This document shows, piece after piece, positions 18,266 through 26,724 of a stretch of 64,000 nucleotides of DNA; the stretch's first letter is position 1, and each line of letters begins with the position of its first letter. The stretch spans positions 218,621 to 282,620 of the forward strand of contig JAIYDI010000029.1 of the NCBI GenBank assembly GCA_027487555.1, read 5' to 3'. A model generated the notes under the pieces. That model had not been told where the DNA came from. It searched no databases and worked only from the letters and a program-made list of their open reading frames with translations. A program made the position numbers and the translations under genes. This DNA is from Hyphomicrobiales bacterium (GTDB taxonomy: Bacteria > Pseudomonadota > Alphaproteobacteria > Rhizobiales > Devosiaceae).

Positions 18266-19368
18266 GCCGTATCGAACGTGTCGAAGTGCTGATGGTGGAC
18301 CTCAAGCCCAAGGTGAAACGGGTCGACGCCATCCAGTCCTTCGTCTCGCAGGAAACTCCAATCGTTCGGGTCACCGATATCGATGGCGTCACAGGTACGG
18401 GCTACAGCTATACGATCGGCACCGGCGGTCATTCGGTGATCGAACTCCTGAAGCGCACGCTTGTCCCGGCGATCATCGGTCGCGAGGCGATGGAGATCGA
18501 GCGCATCTGGCGCGATCTGCTGTTTCTCACTCATGCCACGACGACCGGTGCCATCACGTCGATCGCGCTTGCCGCCATAGACACCGCGCTGTGGGACCTG
18601 AAGGCGCGGAAGCTCGGCCTGCCGCTGCATATTCTCGCAGGAGGCGCGCAGGAGGAGATCCCGCTCTATACGACCGAAGGCGGCTGGCTTCACCTGTCCA
18701 CCGAGGCACTGGTCGAGGATGCGCTGCGCGCCAAGGCTGATGGTTTCGGCGGCTGCAAGCTCAAGGTCGGCCGGCCCCTGCACGAGGATGTGGCGCGGAT
18801 TTCCGCCGTGCGCGAGGCGGTGGGGCCGGGCTTCGAGATTTTCACCGATGCCAACCAGCGCTTCGCGGTCGACGAAGCGATCCGCCGCGCGCGGGCCTAC
18901 GAGAAGCTCGATATCGGCTGGTTCGAGGAGCCGCTGACCGCCGAGGATATCTCGGGGCATTCCCGGCTTGTCGCCAGTACGTCGATCCCCATCGCCGTGG
19001 GTGAGAGCCTCTACAGCGCTATGCATTTCCGCGAATACCTTGAGCGGCATGCCTGCTCGGTCGTGCAGGTTGATGTCGGCCGCATCGGCGGCATCACGCC
19101 CTGGCTCAAGGTCGCGCATATGGCCGAGGCGTTCAATATCGCCGTATGTCCGCATTTCCTTATGGAACTGCATGTGGCGCTCTGCGCTGCGGTGCCGAAT
19201 GCGCGCTGGGTCGAGTACATACCGCAACTCGATGAACTCACAGGCGACCGGATGCAGATCCGCAAAGGCCACGCCATTCCATCGCCAAAACCGGGGCTCG
19301 GTATCGACTGGGATTTCGACGCTATCGCGGCGATGACAGTGGCGGGGTCGCAATCGATACATCTCTGA
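18262..19368 (+). CDS. Mandelate racemase/muconate lactonizing enzyme family protein (acid-sugar dehydratase-like)
   Basis: 368 residues with the enolase-superfamily capping domain and TIM barrel. Visible catalytic elements: K166-x-K168 (KLKVG), metal ligands Asp196 (FTDANQ), Glu222 (FEEP) and Glu248 (VGES), and a His298/Asp271 pair ([12 protein letters not shown]) as in the mandelate racemase subgroup. These residues fit an acid-sugar dehydratase making a 2-keto-3-deoxy acid, or a racemase. It overlaps the ABC ATPase gene by 4 bases, so its substrate is probably what the importer brings in or an oxidised product of it. Confidence 0.88.
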   Translation: MSRIERVEVLMVDLKPKVKRVDAIQSFVSQETPIVRVTDIDGVTGTGYSYTIGTGGHSVIELLKRTLVPAIIGREAMEIERIWRDLLFLTHATTTGAITSIALAAIDTALWDLKARKLGLPLHILAGGAQEEIPLYTTEGGWLHLSTEALVEDALRAKADGFGGCKLKVGRPLHEDVARISAVREAVGPGFEIFTDANQRFAVDEAIRRARAYEKLDIGWFEEPLTAEDISGHSRLVASTSIPIAVGESLYSAMHFREYLERHACSVVQVDVGRIGGITPWLKVAHMAEAFNIAVCPHFLMELHVALCAAVPNARWVEYIPQLDELTGDRMQIRKGHAIPSPKPGLGIDWDFDAIAAMTVAGSQSIHL

Positions 19369-19447
19369 CATATGCGCGTCACCGGGGCTTCATCGGCACC
19401 GGCTAGGAGGCGGCAATCCAGCCCGCCAACTCAGCCGAGAGCCTGCC

Positions 19448-20254
19448 ATGACCCTGAAGTTCCTTGTGATGAGCGACCTGCACCTGATGCCGCCGGGCGA
19501 GACATCGATGACGCTCGATACCGGCGCGCGGCTCGAGCAGGCGGTAGAAAGTGTGATGGCGCGCTATTCTGATTTTGATTTCTGCATTCTCGCCGGCGAC
19601 CTCGCGGATCGCGGGCAGGCCGCGGCCTATGAGCGGCTGCAGGCAATCATAAAGCGCATGCCGATCCCGACCTACATCACGCTCGGCAATCATGACGACC
19701 GCCCCACCTTCCTCCAGGTTTTCGGCGTGGACTTTGCCCATGCCGAAACCGGCAAGGTCGACAAAGCCTTCGATCACGAGGGCTACCGGATCATCATGCT
19801 CGATTCGTCGGAGCCCGGCCGCGTCGATGGCGCTTTGTCGCCGGCGCAGATCGATTGGCTGCGCGCCTGCCTGATGGAAGCCCTCGATCGGCCTGTGATC
19901 GTTGTCCTCCACCACAACGCCAATGCCCTGCACATTTCGTCTGACAGTATCCGCATGCTCGAGCCCGATGCGTTTATCGCGGCGCTTAAGACGCATCCGG
20001 ATGTGCGGCAGGTTATTGCCGGACACGTGCACCTCACCTCGACGGCGTTCTGGCGAGGCCTCAGCTTCACGACGCTGGCAGGCGGCCATTATTCCGTGGG
20101 CTTCAATGTCGATCAGCCTGAGCGCCCGTTCCGCCGCACTACTGGCCCGGGCCAGATGGCTGTGGTCGTCGGCACCGAGGAGCGGACGACCGTGCTTTTC
20201 GAGGATTTCATCGACGGCAATGACGAGATCGTATTGGCCCACGCCGCCGAGTAA
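19448..20254 (+). CDS. Metallophosphoesterase (calcineurin-like, CpdA/GpdQ type)
   Basis: 268 residues. The dinuclear metal motifs are in order: SDLHL (DxH), AGDLADRG, GNHDDR, a central HHN and GHVHLTS. This arrangement matches class III cyclic-nucleotide and glycerophosphodiester phosphodiesterases. It lies 79 bases after the dehydratase gene in the same direction, so it may share the importer transcript. Removal of a phosphodiester group from an imported compound is a possible role; cAMP hydrolysis is the alternative. Confidence 0.85.
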   Translation: MTLKFLVMSDLHLMPPGETSMTLDTGARLEQAVESVMARYSDFDFCILAGDLADRGQAAAYERLQAIIKRMPIPTYITLGNHDDRPTFLQVFGVDFAHAETGKVDKAFDHEGYRIIMLDSSEPGRVDGALSPAQIDWLRACLMEALDRPVIVVLHHNANALHISSDSIRMLEPDAFIAALKTHPDVRQVIAGHVHLTSTAFWRGLSFTTLAGGHYSVGFNVDQPERPFRRTTGPGQMAVVVGTEERTTVLFEDFIDGNDEIVLAHAAE

Positions 20255-20301
20255 AGCGCAGCAGACAGCTTTGAGGTTGTCCATCCGGCCAAGATAGAGA
20301 A

Positions 20302-20340
20302 AGGCCTCGGTCTGCCTGTGTCTGGCAGGAGCCGAGGCCT
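20302..20340. terminator. Strong hairpin between convergent genes
   Basis: Outer stem AGGCCTCGG (20302-20310) / CCGAGGCCT (20332-20340), inner stem CTGCC / GGCAG. On the minus strand it is followed by TTTCTCTATC, so it best suits termination of the minus-strand YdcH gene and can also stop the plus-strand phosphoesterase transcript. Confidence 0.65.
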
Positions 20341-20434
20341 CGCTACGCCATCAGTCCAGATGCTTGGCGGCACCGGTCGCGCTTCGGAAAGGGGCCCGCC
20401 CTCACGGGTCCAGTCCCGGAGGCGCTCCCTCACA

Positions 20435-20677
20435 TCAGTGCGCTGTCTTCAGCGCTCTGGCGATGGCATCCTTGATGGCGAGACGCTGCTTCCGCAGAGC
20501 GGTCTCCGCCTCGTCGGTGATGGCATCCAGCCGTGTTTCGGCGCGGTGCACCTTGTCGTTCACCGCGTCATATTCGACGAGCAGTTCAGCAAACCTGACA
20601 TCCTTGGCCTTCAGCGCATGGATGGCGTCGAGATCGCTCGGGAATTCCTCGTGCAGGGTGTGGGGCGTATTGGACAT
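20435..20677 (-). CDS. YdcH family (DUF465) small protein
   Basis: 80 residues, mostly helical, with the family pattern LHEEFPSDLDAIHALKAKD and KQRLAIKDAIARAL. ATG 20677 has AGGAG six bases upstream and is preferred over an ATG eleven codons earlier. Family members are short cytoplasmic coiled-coil proteins of unknown function, common in alphaproteobacteria. Convergent with the metallophosphoesterase, separated by a hairpin. Confidence 0.85.
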   Translation of the reverse strand: MSNTPHTLHEEFPSDLDAIHALKAKDVRFAELLVEYDAVNDKVHRAETRLDAITDEAETALRKQRLAIKDAIARALKTAH

Positions 20678-20771
20678 GTCGCGCTCCTGTTCGCTTGATG
20701 AACCCAGCATGGCCCGGCTCGCTGGCGCGTGCCTTGATCGGGATCAAGCGGGCGTGCCGCTCGGGCAGGGG

Positions 20772-22175
20772 TCAGGACAGATGCAAGTCGACAAAGCCGA
20801 GAATGGTTCCAGTCTCGGTGGGGCGCGATGTATCCACCCGCAACACCGGCCCAAGCGACATCGGCTCGGCGCGCGCCGCTAGGATCGCTAGCTCTTCGGC
20901 ATATTCGGCGCCGGGATGGCCGGGCAGCCGCTCTCCGGAGCGGTCGCGGTAGCGACGTGCGATCAGCTCTGGCGAGGCGCTGCACCATATCTCGACGATT
21001 TCCGTCACGCCGCCCTTCTTTATCAGTTCGAGCAGAAGCTCTTTCGGCTGGAAGCCGAACCAGGCGTCCACAACGAATGTCGATCCCGCAGGCGCCGAGC
21101 CCATCACATCGAAGATAGCGCGATAGCTGGCCCGCCCGAGCACGCGGTTGAAGGGGCGGTCCACCGTCCCGATTTCCGCGAGGAACGGGTTCTTGATTGT
21201 ATCGAGTGCGAGCAGAGGCCAGCGCTTCATGGCCGATATCAGCGCGGCGACAGTGCTCTTGCCGCTCGCCGGCACCCCATTGACCATCACGATCCGATTG
21301 CCGCGCGGGCGAGTGCGCAGCGCAGCCAGTCCTGCGCCGATCACGCCTGCCGCATCGCCGAGAGTCGCGGCAACAACCGGGCACTCATACCAGGTTTCCC
21401 CTTTCGGCAGCAGCGAAAGTGCCTCCGCCGCCTCGCGGCCAAGCCCACCACCGAGAATGACCCGATCCGGGTCGAGGGTCGCGACGAGCGTGTCGACGGC
21501 GCGTTGCAGAGGCCGTGCCCAGTCCGAAAGCACGGCGCGCGCCGTGGCATCGCCGGCCTGGGCCCGGCCGATCAAGTGCTCCGCGCGGGTCCCGGTCGGG
21601 AAGCCGTAATGCGCTATATGCCCGCCCAATGCCGTGCCCGAACTCAGCGTCTCAACGCAGCCACGTCCTCCGCAGAGGCATTGCGGGCCCTCGGGATCGA
21701 CCACCACGTGACCCAGTTGCCCTGCGGTGGCCCGTCCGCGCAGCACCTTGCCATCCATCATGATGCCACCGCCAATGCCGGTACCGATGGTGAGCAGCAC
21801 GAGGTTCCCGGCGCCTTTGCCGGCCCCGATTGCCGCTTCCGCGGTGAGCGCCATGCTGGCATCGTTGTCGAGAACGACCTTCCGGCCGGTCCGCGCGGTG
21901 ATGGCCTCCGCCACATCACGCCCTGACAGATCCACATACCCGCCGGAGAGCACGCGATTGGCCGCTGTATCGACTCGACCCGGCACACCTATGCCGATAG
22001 CCGCCACGCCGGGTGCATCTACTAGATCGACAAGCGCGATCAGCCGCGTAATGACGGCATCGGGGTCAGAACTGCTCGCCTCACGGGCCTCGGCCTCGAC
22101 CACTCCGGTCGTCGAAATGCGTGCGGCTCGAAGATGCGTGCCGCCAATATCAATTCCGATTGCCGTGCGCACCAT
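20772..22175 (-). CDS. ROK sugar kinase fused to a P-loop kinase domain
   Basis: 467 residues with two different kinase folds. Residues 1-290 are a ROK kinase: IGIDIGGTHLR, DND (103-105), and the zinc motif CLCGGRGC (Cys166, 168, 173) with His156. The usual sugar-contacting Glu of the ExGH motif is Gln153 (AGQLGH). Residues 295-467 are a P-loop domain (AAA_33/shikimate-gluconate-kinase type) with Walker A GVPASGKST (300-308) and a following FVVDAWFG. ATG 22175 lies 4 bases after the aldolase stop, so both are co-translated. Two phosphorylations by one polypeptide would supply a bisphosphate to the aldolase; this is inference. Confidence 0.85.
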   Translation of the reverse strand: MVRTAIGIDIGGTHLRAARISTTGVVEAEAREASSSDPDAVITRLIALVDLVDAPGVAAIGIGVPGRVDTAANRVLSGGYVDLSGRDVAEAITARTGRKVVLDNDASMALTAEAAIGAGKGAGNLVLLTIGTGIGGGIMMDGKVLRGRATAGQLGHVVVDPEGPQCLCGGRGCVETLSSGTALGGHIAHYGFPTGTRAEHLIGRAQAGDATARAVLSDWARPLQRAVDTLVATLDPDRVILGGGLGREAAEALSLLPKGETWYECPVVAATLGDAAGVIGAGLAALRTRPRGNRIVMVNGVPASGKSTVAALISAMKRWPLLALDTIKNPFLAEIGTVDRPFNRVLGRASYRAIFDVMGSAPAGSTFVVDAWFGFQPKELLLELIKKGGVTEIVEIWCSASPELIARRYRDRSGERLPGHPGAEYAEELAILAARAEPMSLGPVLRVDTSRPTETGTILGFVDLHLS

Positions 22176-22179
22176 CGCC

Positions 22180-23094
22180 TCAGGCGGCGGCTGCTGCGGT
22201 ACTGCGATGGCGCGCGATAACCGCCTGGATCTCACGCAGCCGGGGTACAGCCAGCGTTTCGAGCTTCTGGCGCGTCACGGTGCGGTCGAGCGAGATACAA
22301 TCCTTCCACAGCGCGCGGCCGGCGATGACGCCCGATGCACCGTTGGCCATCGCAATATCGACCTGCGCAAGAAATGTTTCGTGGTTCACGCCGGCAGAGA
22401 GGACGGCCCAAGGCACGCTGCCCGAGATACGAGTGACTTCGGCGCAGGCCTCCGCCGAGCCGGGGAAGGGAATCTTCAGTACTTTGGAGCCATGGTCGAG
22501 ACATATCTGCGAGCCGCCGACGATGAGCTCACCCTGCTTTGCCTTGTAGGCGTCGTCGCTTTCCCCCTCGAGCTGGTAGGTCAGGAACTCGACGACCAGT
22601 AGCAGGTCCTCCCGGCCAAAATCCGTGACAACGTCGTCGAGGATGCGGAGGTTGTGCGCATTCGCAGCAGGCGTGTCCGAACGCAGATAAATCATGATCT
22701 TGCCGCCGGTTGCGCCAAGCTTCCGCACCCTGCGCGCCGTGATGCCATCGACCAGCTTCGACAAGCGGTAACCTTCAGGTGACGTATCCCATCCGGAGGC
22801 ATCAAGTCCGATCAGCAATGCGGTGTGCCGGTCGAGCACGCCATGGTCGACCAGTTGCGGCACCGCACAGATCGGGTCGACGAGAACGCAGGAGGCCTTT
22901 GAGGCAAGATATCGGGTGATATCGGCCTTGGTATTGCCGAGCACATCGTTGCTGATCTGCTTCTGGACCTCGGGATCGGCGGAGAGCAAGGTGCGCATGC
23001 CGCCGCGCTGGTCGCAGGCGATCACCATCATCGCGCCGTCGTCGGCGCAGATCTGCTGGTAGCCGCGCCGCTCGGCCGTGGTCATGGCAGTCAT
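22180..23094 (-). CDS. Class I aldolase, LacD/YihT-like
   Basis: 304 residues. It resembles tagatose-bisphosphate (LacD) and sulfofructose-phosphate (YihT) aldolases: MMVIACDQRGGMR near the N-terminus, IMIYLRSD, the predicted Schiff-base lysine in VLKIPFPG (Lys207), and PWAVLSAGVN ... NGASGVIAGRALW at the phosphate-binding end. The product would be dihydroxyacetone phosphate plus a three-carbon aldehyde. It is the first gene of a two-gene operon with the fused kinase and is divergent from a SorC regulator. A sulfo-sugar role is not supported, since no other sulfoglycolysis gene is present. Confidence 0.85.
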   Translation of the reverse strand: MTAMTTAERRGYQQICADDGAMMVIACDQRGGMRTLLSADPEVQKQISNDVLGNTKADITRYLASKASCVLVDPICAVPQLVDHGVLDRHTALLIGLDASGWDTSPEGYRLSKLVDGITARRVRKLGATGGKIMIYLRSDTPAANAHNLRILDDVVTDFGREDLLLVVEFLTYQLEGESDDAYKAKQGELIVGGSQICLDHGSKVLKIPFPGSAEACAEVTRISGSVPWAVLSAGVNHETFLAQVDIAMANGASGVIAGRALWKDCISLDRTVTRQKLETLAVPRLREIQAVIARHRSTAAAAA

Positions 23095-23208
23095 GGTGTT
23101 CTCCCATCGCGATCGCCGGCGTTGCCAAGGCAGGGGCGCCGCGTGCTAAGTTCTATCTGCTGCTCGCTGTATCATGTTGCAGAAAGGAATTTCAAGCTGT
23201 CGCTTCCG

Positions 23209-24138
23209 TTGTCGTCCGATCGGGCCGCCACCCGGGCTTTGCTGCATAGTGTCGCCAAGATGCACTACGAGGCCGATCTCAGCCAGGTCGATATCGCCAA
23301 GCGAATCGGCGTGTCGACGGCGACCGTGTCACGACTTTTACAGCGGGCTCGTGCCGAAGGCATCGTGCGCATCGAGATCGCTGACCTGGTCTCCTCTGAC
23401 GATCTCGCGACACAGTTGACGGAGCGCCTTGGACTGAAACGCGCTGCCGTGGTTGAGGCGCCGGTCAATACTGCCCTGTCCGCACTTGCCGCTCCCGCGG
23501 GTACAATGCTGCTCGAGGCGGGGCTGCGCGCCGGGTCGGTGTTGGCGCTCGGGTGGGGCAGGGCCATCGCTGCGGTCGTCGCGGCAGGATTGCCAGCCAT
23601 TCCGGGTGTGATAACCGTCCCTGCGACCGGTGGGATGCAGCAGCATGCGCCGCACTTCCAGGTCAACGAGTTTGTCCGGCGCGCCGCCGAGCAGACGGGC
23701 GGTACGCCGCATTTCGTCCACGCCCCATACCTGCCCTCAGCGCAGACACGGGACGCGTTTCTATCTGATGCGGCCATCGCAGACAGCGTTGCACTATGGG
23801 ACAGGATCGACGTGGCGATAGTTGGCGTCGGTCTGCCGCATGCTGTCAATTCGCCTGAGGCCAGCGCCGCCACCCCAGACGAGCAGGCGCTGCATGATGC
23901 GGCTGGCGACGTGATCCGGCACTATTTCGATGCAAATGGATGTCTCATCGAGTGGGAAGGCGAAAGCCGAATGATCGCGGTGTCCCCCGCGCAGCTCCGC
24001 CGCGTGCCGCTGGTCATCGGCGTGGCGGTTGGCGCCAACAAGGCCGCCGCCATCCTTGGCGCAGTGCGTGCCGGGTTCATCAGCGCGCTCGTCACCGACA
24101 TTCGAACGGCGGAAGCTGTGCTGGCTGCGGCGACATAG
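23209..24138 (+). CDS. SorC/DeoR-type sugar-binding transcriptional regulator
   Basis: About 309 residues from TTG 23209. The N-terminal helix-turn-helix is DLSQVDIAKRIGVSTATVSRLLQRARAEGIVRI, followed by the SorC sugar-binding domain (LALGWGRAI, GANKAAAILGAVRAG). The start is uncertain: ATG 23122 gives 338 residues but leaves only 27 bases to the divergent aldolase start, while a CTG at 23197 has AAAGGA eight bases upstream. Position suggests control of the aldolase/kinase operon and perhaps of the importer downstream, with a sugar phosphate as effector. Confidence 0.85.
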   Translation: MSSDRAATRALLHSVAKMHYEADLSQVDIAKRIGVSTATVSRLLQRARAEGIVRIEIADLVSSDDLATQLTERLGLKRAAVVEAPVNTALSALAAPAGTMLLEAGLRAGSVLALGWGRAIAAVVAAGLPAIPGVITVPATGGMQQHAPHFQVNEFVRRAAEQTGGTPHFVHAPYLPSAQTRDAFLSDAAIADSVALWDRIDVAIVGVGLPHAVNSPEASAATPDEQALHDAAGDVIRHYFDANGCLIEWEGESRMIAVSPAQLRRVPLVIGVAVGANKAAAILGAVRAGFISALVTDIRTAEAVLAAAT

Positions 24139-24490
24139 TTCTGAGCATTGGCAGTGCCAAAGTTTCAGTGCGTAAAGTTTCTGCTTATCGCGCTTTAAGC
24201 GATTGACACTCTTTATGGGCGGGCGCCATTCTCCATCCTGGGTGATGCAGGGACAAACCTTGCGCGTCCATCGCGGCGTATGTTGCCGCGACAGGGAGTA
24301 GTGGGACTTCGAGACAAACGGCTTTGCCGGGCACCCGTTCTCGGGACGGTTTTTCTCGCCCTTCAGCCTGACGAAATGTCTTGCAGTAACAATTTGCACT
24401 TGACGGCATCGCGTCGTCCGCAGAATGATACGTTAACTGAGCAAACAAATTCGCTCAGCTGAGACTTCAGCGCTCAACAGGGAGGACACC
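24139..24490 (+). promoter_or_regulatory. Regulatory region upstream of the sugar-binding protein gene
   Basis: 352 bases without a gene. A TTGACG (starts near 24401) with AATGAT 18 bases later is a plausible promoter. Downstream lies the inverted repeat CTGAGC (24437-24442) / GCTCAG (24453-24458), a possible SorC or LacI operator. A second TTGACA near 24203 overlaps the palindrome CGCTTTAAGCG. The region ends with AGGGAGGA, a strong ribosome site for ATG 24491. Confidence 0.45.
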
Positions 24491-25486
24491 ATGGAGCGTC
24501 GTTCAGTATTCAAGGCTATGGCCGCAACCGGCCTTGCCGCAGCAGTCGGCGTGGCGGTGGGCGGTGTGGCCCGCGCGCAGGACAAGAAGTATACCATCGC
24601 CCTGATCCCCGGCCTCACCACCGATGCCTTCTACATCACCATGCGCAAGGGCGCGCAGGCTGCTGCCGACGCGCTCGGCGTAGAACTGGTGTTCCAGGGC
24701 GCACCGGACTTCAACCCCGTGACCCAGGTGCCGGTGCTCGATGCGGTGATCGCACGTGCGCCATCCGCCATCCTTATCGCGCCCACCGACAAGACCCAGT
24801 TGGTCGAGCCGCTGCGCAAGGCGAATGATGCCGGTATCCCGGTCATCACCGTCGACACGTTCATCGGCACCGGCAAGTACCAGACCGGCGCAGGCGATGC
24901 GGATTTCCCGCTGTCCTACGTCGCATCCGACAACGTGCTGGGTGGCCGCATGGCTGCACGCGCGCTCGCCAACGCTATTGGCGGCAAGGGCAAGGTTTAC
25001 GTCTCGAACGTAAAGCCGGGCATCTCCACCACCGATCAGCGCGAAGAAGGCTTCAAGGCGGAAATCGCCGAGAACTTCAAGGATATCGAAGTGCTGGAAA
25101 CCCAGTACAATGACAACGACGCCAACAAGGCCGCGAGCCAGCTGCAGGCGGTGTTCGCCCGCAATGCCGACCTCAAGGGCGTGTTCGGGGCCAACCTGTT
25201 CTCCGCTCTGGGTGCCGGTAACGGTGTGCAGCAGGCCGGCCAGACGGGCGCGATCAAGGTCGTCGCCTTCGATGCTCCCACCTCGATCGTTGACAACATC
25301 AACACTGGTCTTGTCGACGTTGCCATCGCGCAGCACCCGGCCGAAATCGGCTATTTCGGCCTCGTGTCGGCCTATGCCCACCTGACCGGGCAGTCGATCC
25401 CCGTCTCCATCGGTACCGGCTTCACGATCATCGACAAGGCGAACGTCTCTGATCCAAACGTCGCTCGCTACATCTACTCCGACTGA
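24491..25486 (+). CDS. ABC transporter sugar-binding protein (RbsB/FrcB type)
   Basis: 331 residues. The signal peptide has an N-terminal MERRSVFKAM and ends VARAQD (cleavage near residue 30). The mature part is a Peripla_BP_4 two-lobe protein: YTIALIPGLTTDAFYITMRKG and later VVAFDAPTSIVDNINTG. The gene is followed by a hairpin and then by its permease and ATPase, an arrangement that makes extra binding protein. The set resembles fructose/ribose-type importers; ligand unknown. Confidence 0.92.
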   Translation: MERRSVFKAMAATGLAAAVGVAVGGVARAQDKKYTIALIPGLTTDAFYITMRKGAQAAADALGVELVFQGAPDFNPVTQVPVLDAVIARAPSAILIAPTDKTQLVEPLRKANDAGIPVITVDTFIGTGKYQTGAGDADFPLSYVASDNVLGGRMAARALANAIGGKGKVYVSNVKPGISTTDQREEGFKAEIAENFKDIEVLETQYNDNDANKAASQLQAVFARNADLKGVFGANLFSALGAGNGVQQAGQTGAIKVVAFDAPTSIVDNINTGLVDVAIAQHPAEIGYFGLVSAYAHLTGQSIPVSIGTGFTIIDKANVSDPNVARYIYSD

Positions 25487-25492
25487 CCTCCT

Positions 25493-25530
25493 GCCCTCCC
25501 GGTCCAGTGTCGGGAGGGCGTCTTTCTTGC
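25493..25530 (+). terminator. Intraoperon terminator/attenuator after binding-protein gene
   Basis: A perfect 9-bp stem, GCCCTCCCG (25493-25501) / CGGGAGGGC (25511-25519), with a 9-base loop, is followed by GTCTTTCTT. It lies between the binding-protein stop and the permease start, so part of the transcription probably stops here. Confidence 0.7.
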
Positions 25531-25662
25531 ACGCTGCATTGCATCGGGCACCGCGCTGCTGGCCGAGTTTGGCGTGGGCGCTGTCGGCCTGTTGGGCGGC
25601 CTTAGGTATATTCGGGGCCGGGGTTCGGCGCCGCGGAACGGACTGCCGCTCCAGGTGGATAG

Positions 25663-26724
25663 ATGACATCAGTTTCAACGCCGTCCGGTACGGCTTCGCA
25701 CAAGGCGCCGCAGGCTGACCACGCAGCGCAGACAAAATCGCTGCTGCAGCGCATCGCCGATCTCAGGGCGTGGCTGTTCCTTGCCGCGCTGATCGCGGTC
25801 TTCGAGATCTGGGCGCGCGCCTCCTTTGGCGGAACGTTCATCCTCAACAGCTTCAACGTCCAATCAATCGCGATTTTCGCTGTGGCGCCGCTGTTGCTCG
25901 CCACCGGCCAGACCTTCGTGATCATATCGGGCGGCATCGATTTGTCGCTTGGCTTTATCATGGGCCTGGCAGCGGTGGTTTCCGCCCACACGATCAATGC
26001 GCTGACGCCTACGCTCGGGCTCGAGTTCGGAGTGCTCGGTGGCTTTCTCGTCGGCGTGCTCGTCGCGGGGGTGCCGGGTATCATCAATGGCCTGCTGGTG
26101 TCGCGGCTGAAGGTTCCGCCCTTTATCGGTACGCTGGGGATGTTCGGCGTGGCGCGCGGGGTAGCGTTCCTGCTCGCGGGCGGCACAACTGTCCCGGTGT
26201 CGAACAGCTTCTTTGCAGCCATTGGCAACGGACGCTTCTACGGCATCCCCTACATCGTCATCATCGCGGCGATCTTCGTCGTGATCATGCATTACCTTCT
26301 GAGCCAGACGCGCTTCGGGCAGCACAATTACGCCATTGGCGCCAATGTTCAGGCGGCTCGCCGCGCCGGTATCGACATCAAGAGCCACCTGTTGAAGCTG
26401 TATATTCTCTCGGCGGCCTGTGCGGGTCTGGGCGGCGTGCTCTATTCGGCCCGGTTCAATGCCGGCGCAGCGCAAGCGGGCGAGCCGCTGCTGCTTGACT
26501 GTGTTGCGGCTGTAGTGATCGGCGGCGCCAGCCTGTTCGGTGGCTCGGGCACTATCTTTGGTACCGTCGCAGGGGCGCTCGTCATCGCCGTCATCCAGTA
26601 CGGTCTCGTCTTCGTGAATGTCGAACCGTTCTGGCAATTCATCAGCGTCGGCGTCGTCATCATCATTTCCGTGCTCATCGACCAGGCCCAACGCCGGTTC
26701 AGCGGAGGCCGCCAGGATGAATAA
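25663..26724 (+). CDS. ABC sugar transporter permease (RbsC/FrcC type)
   Basis: 353 residues with about nine hydrophobic helices and a hydrophilic 28-residue N-terminus. The signature FVIISGGIDLSLGFIMGL and the later VVIGGASLFGGSGTIFGT are those of BPD_transp_2 (CUT2) permeases. It overlaps the ATPase gene by 8 bases. It acts as a homodimer in the inner membrane with the single-domain ATPase downstream. Confidence 0.92.
   Translation: MTSVSTPSGTASHKAPQADHAAQTKSLLQRIADLRAWLFLAALIAVFEIWARASFGGTFILNSFNVQSIAIFAVAPLLLATGQTFVIISGGIDLSLGFIMGLAAVVSAHTINALTPTLGLEFGVLGGFLVGVLVAGVPGIINGLLVSRLKVPPFIGTLGMFGVARGVAFLLAGGTTVPVSNSFFAAIGNGRFYGIPYIVIIAAIFVVIMHYLLSQTRFGQHNYAIGANVQAARRAGIDIKSHLLKLYILSAACAGLGGVLYSARFNAGAAQAGEPLLLDCVAAVVIGGASLFGGSGTIFGTVAGALVIAVIQYGLVFVNVEPFWQFISVGVVIIISVLIDQAQRRFSGGRQDE

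Noticed and set aside
22180..23094. Sulfoquinovose (sulfo-EMP) pathway from the YihT resemblance
   Set aside because: No sulfoquinovosidase, SF kinase, SLA reductase or sulfonate exporter is nearby; LacD-type sugar bisphosphate cleavage is equally compatible.
24339..24360. Terminator CCGTTCTCGGGACGG-TTTTT after the SorC gene
   Set aside because: The stem is only 4-5 bp and lies 200 bases past the stop; too weak to report as a feature.
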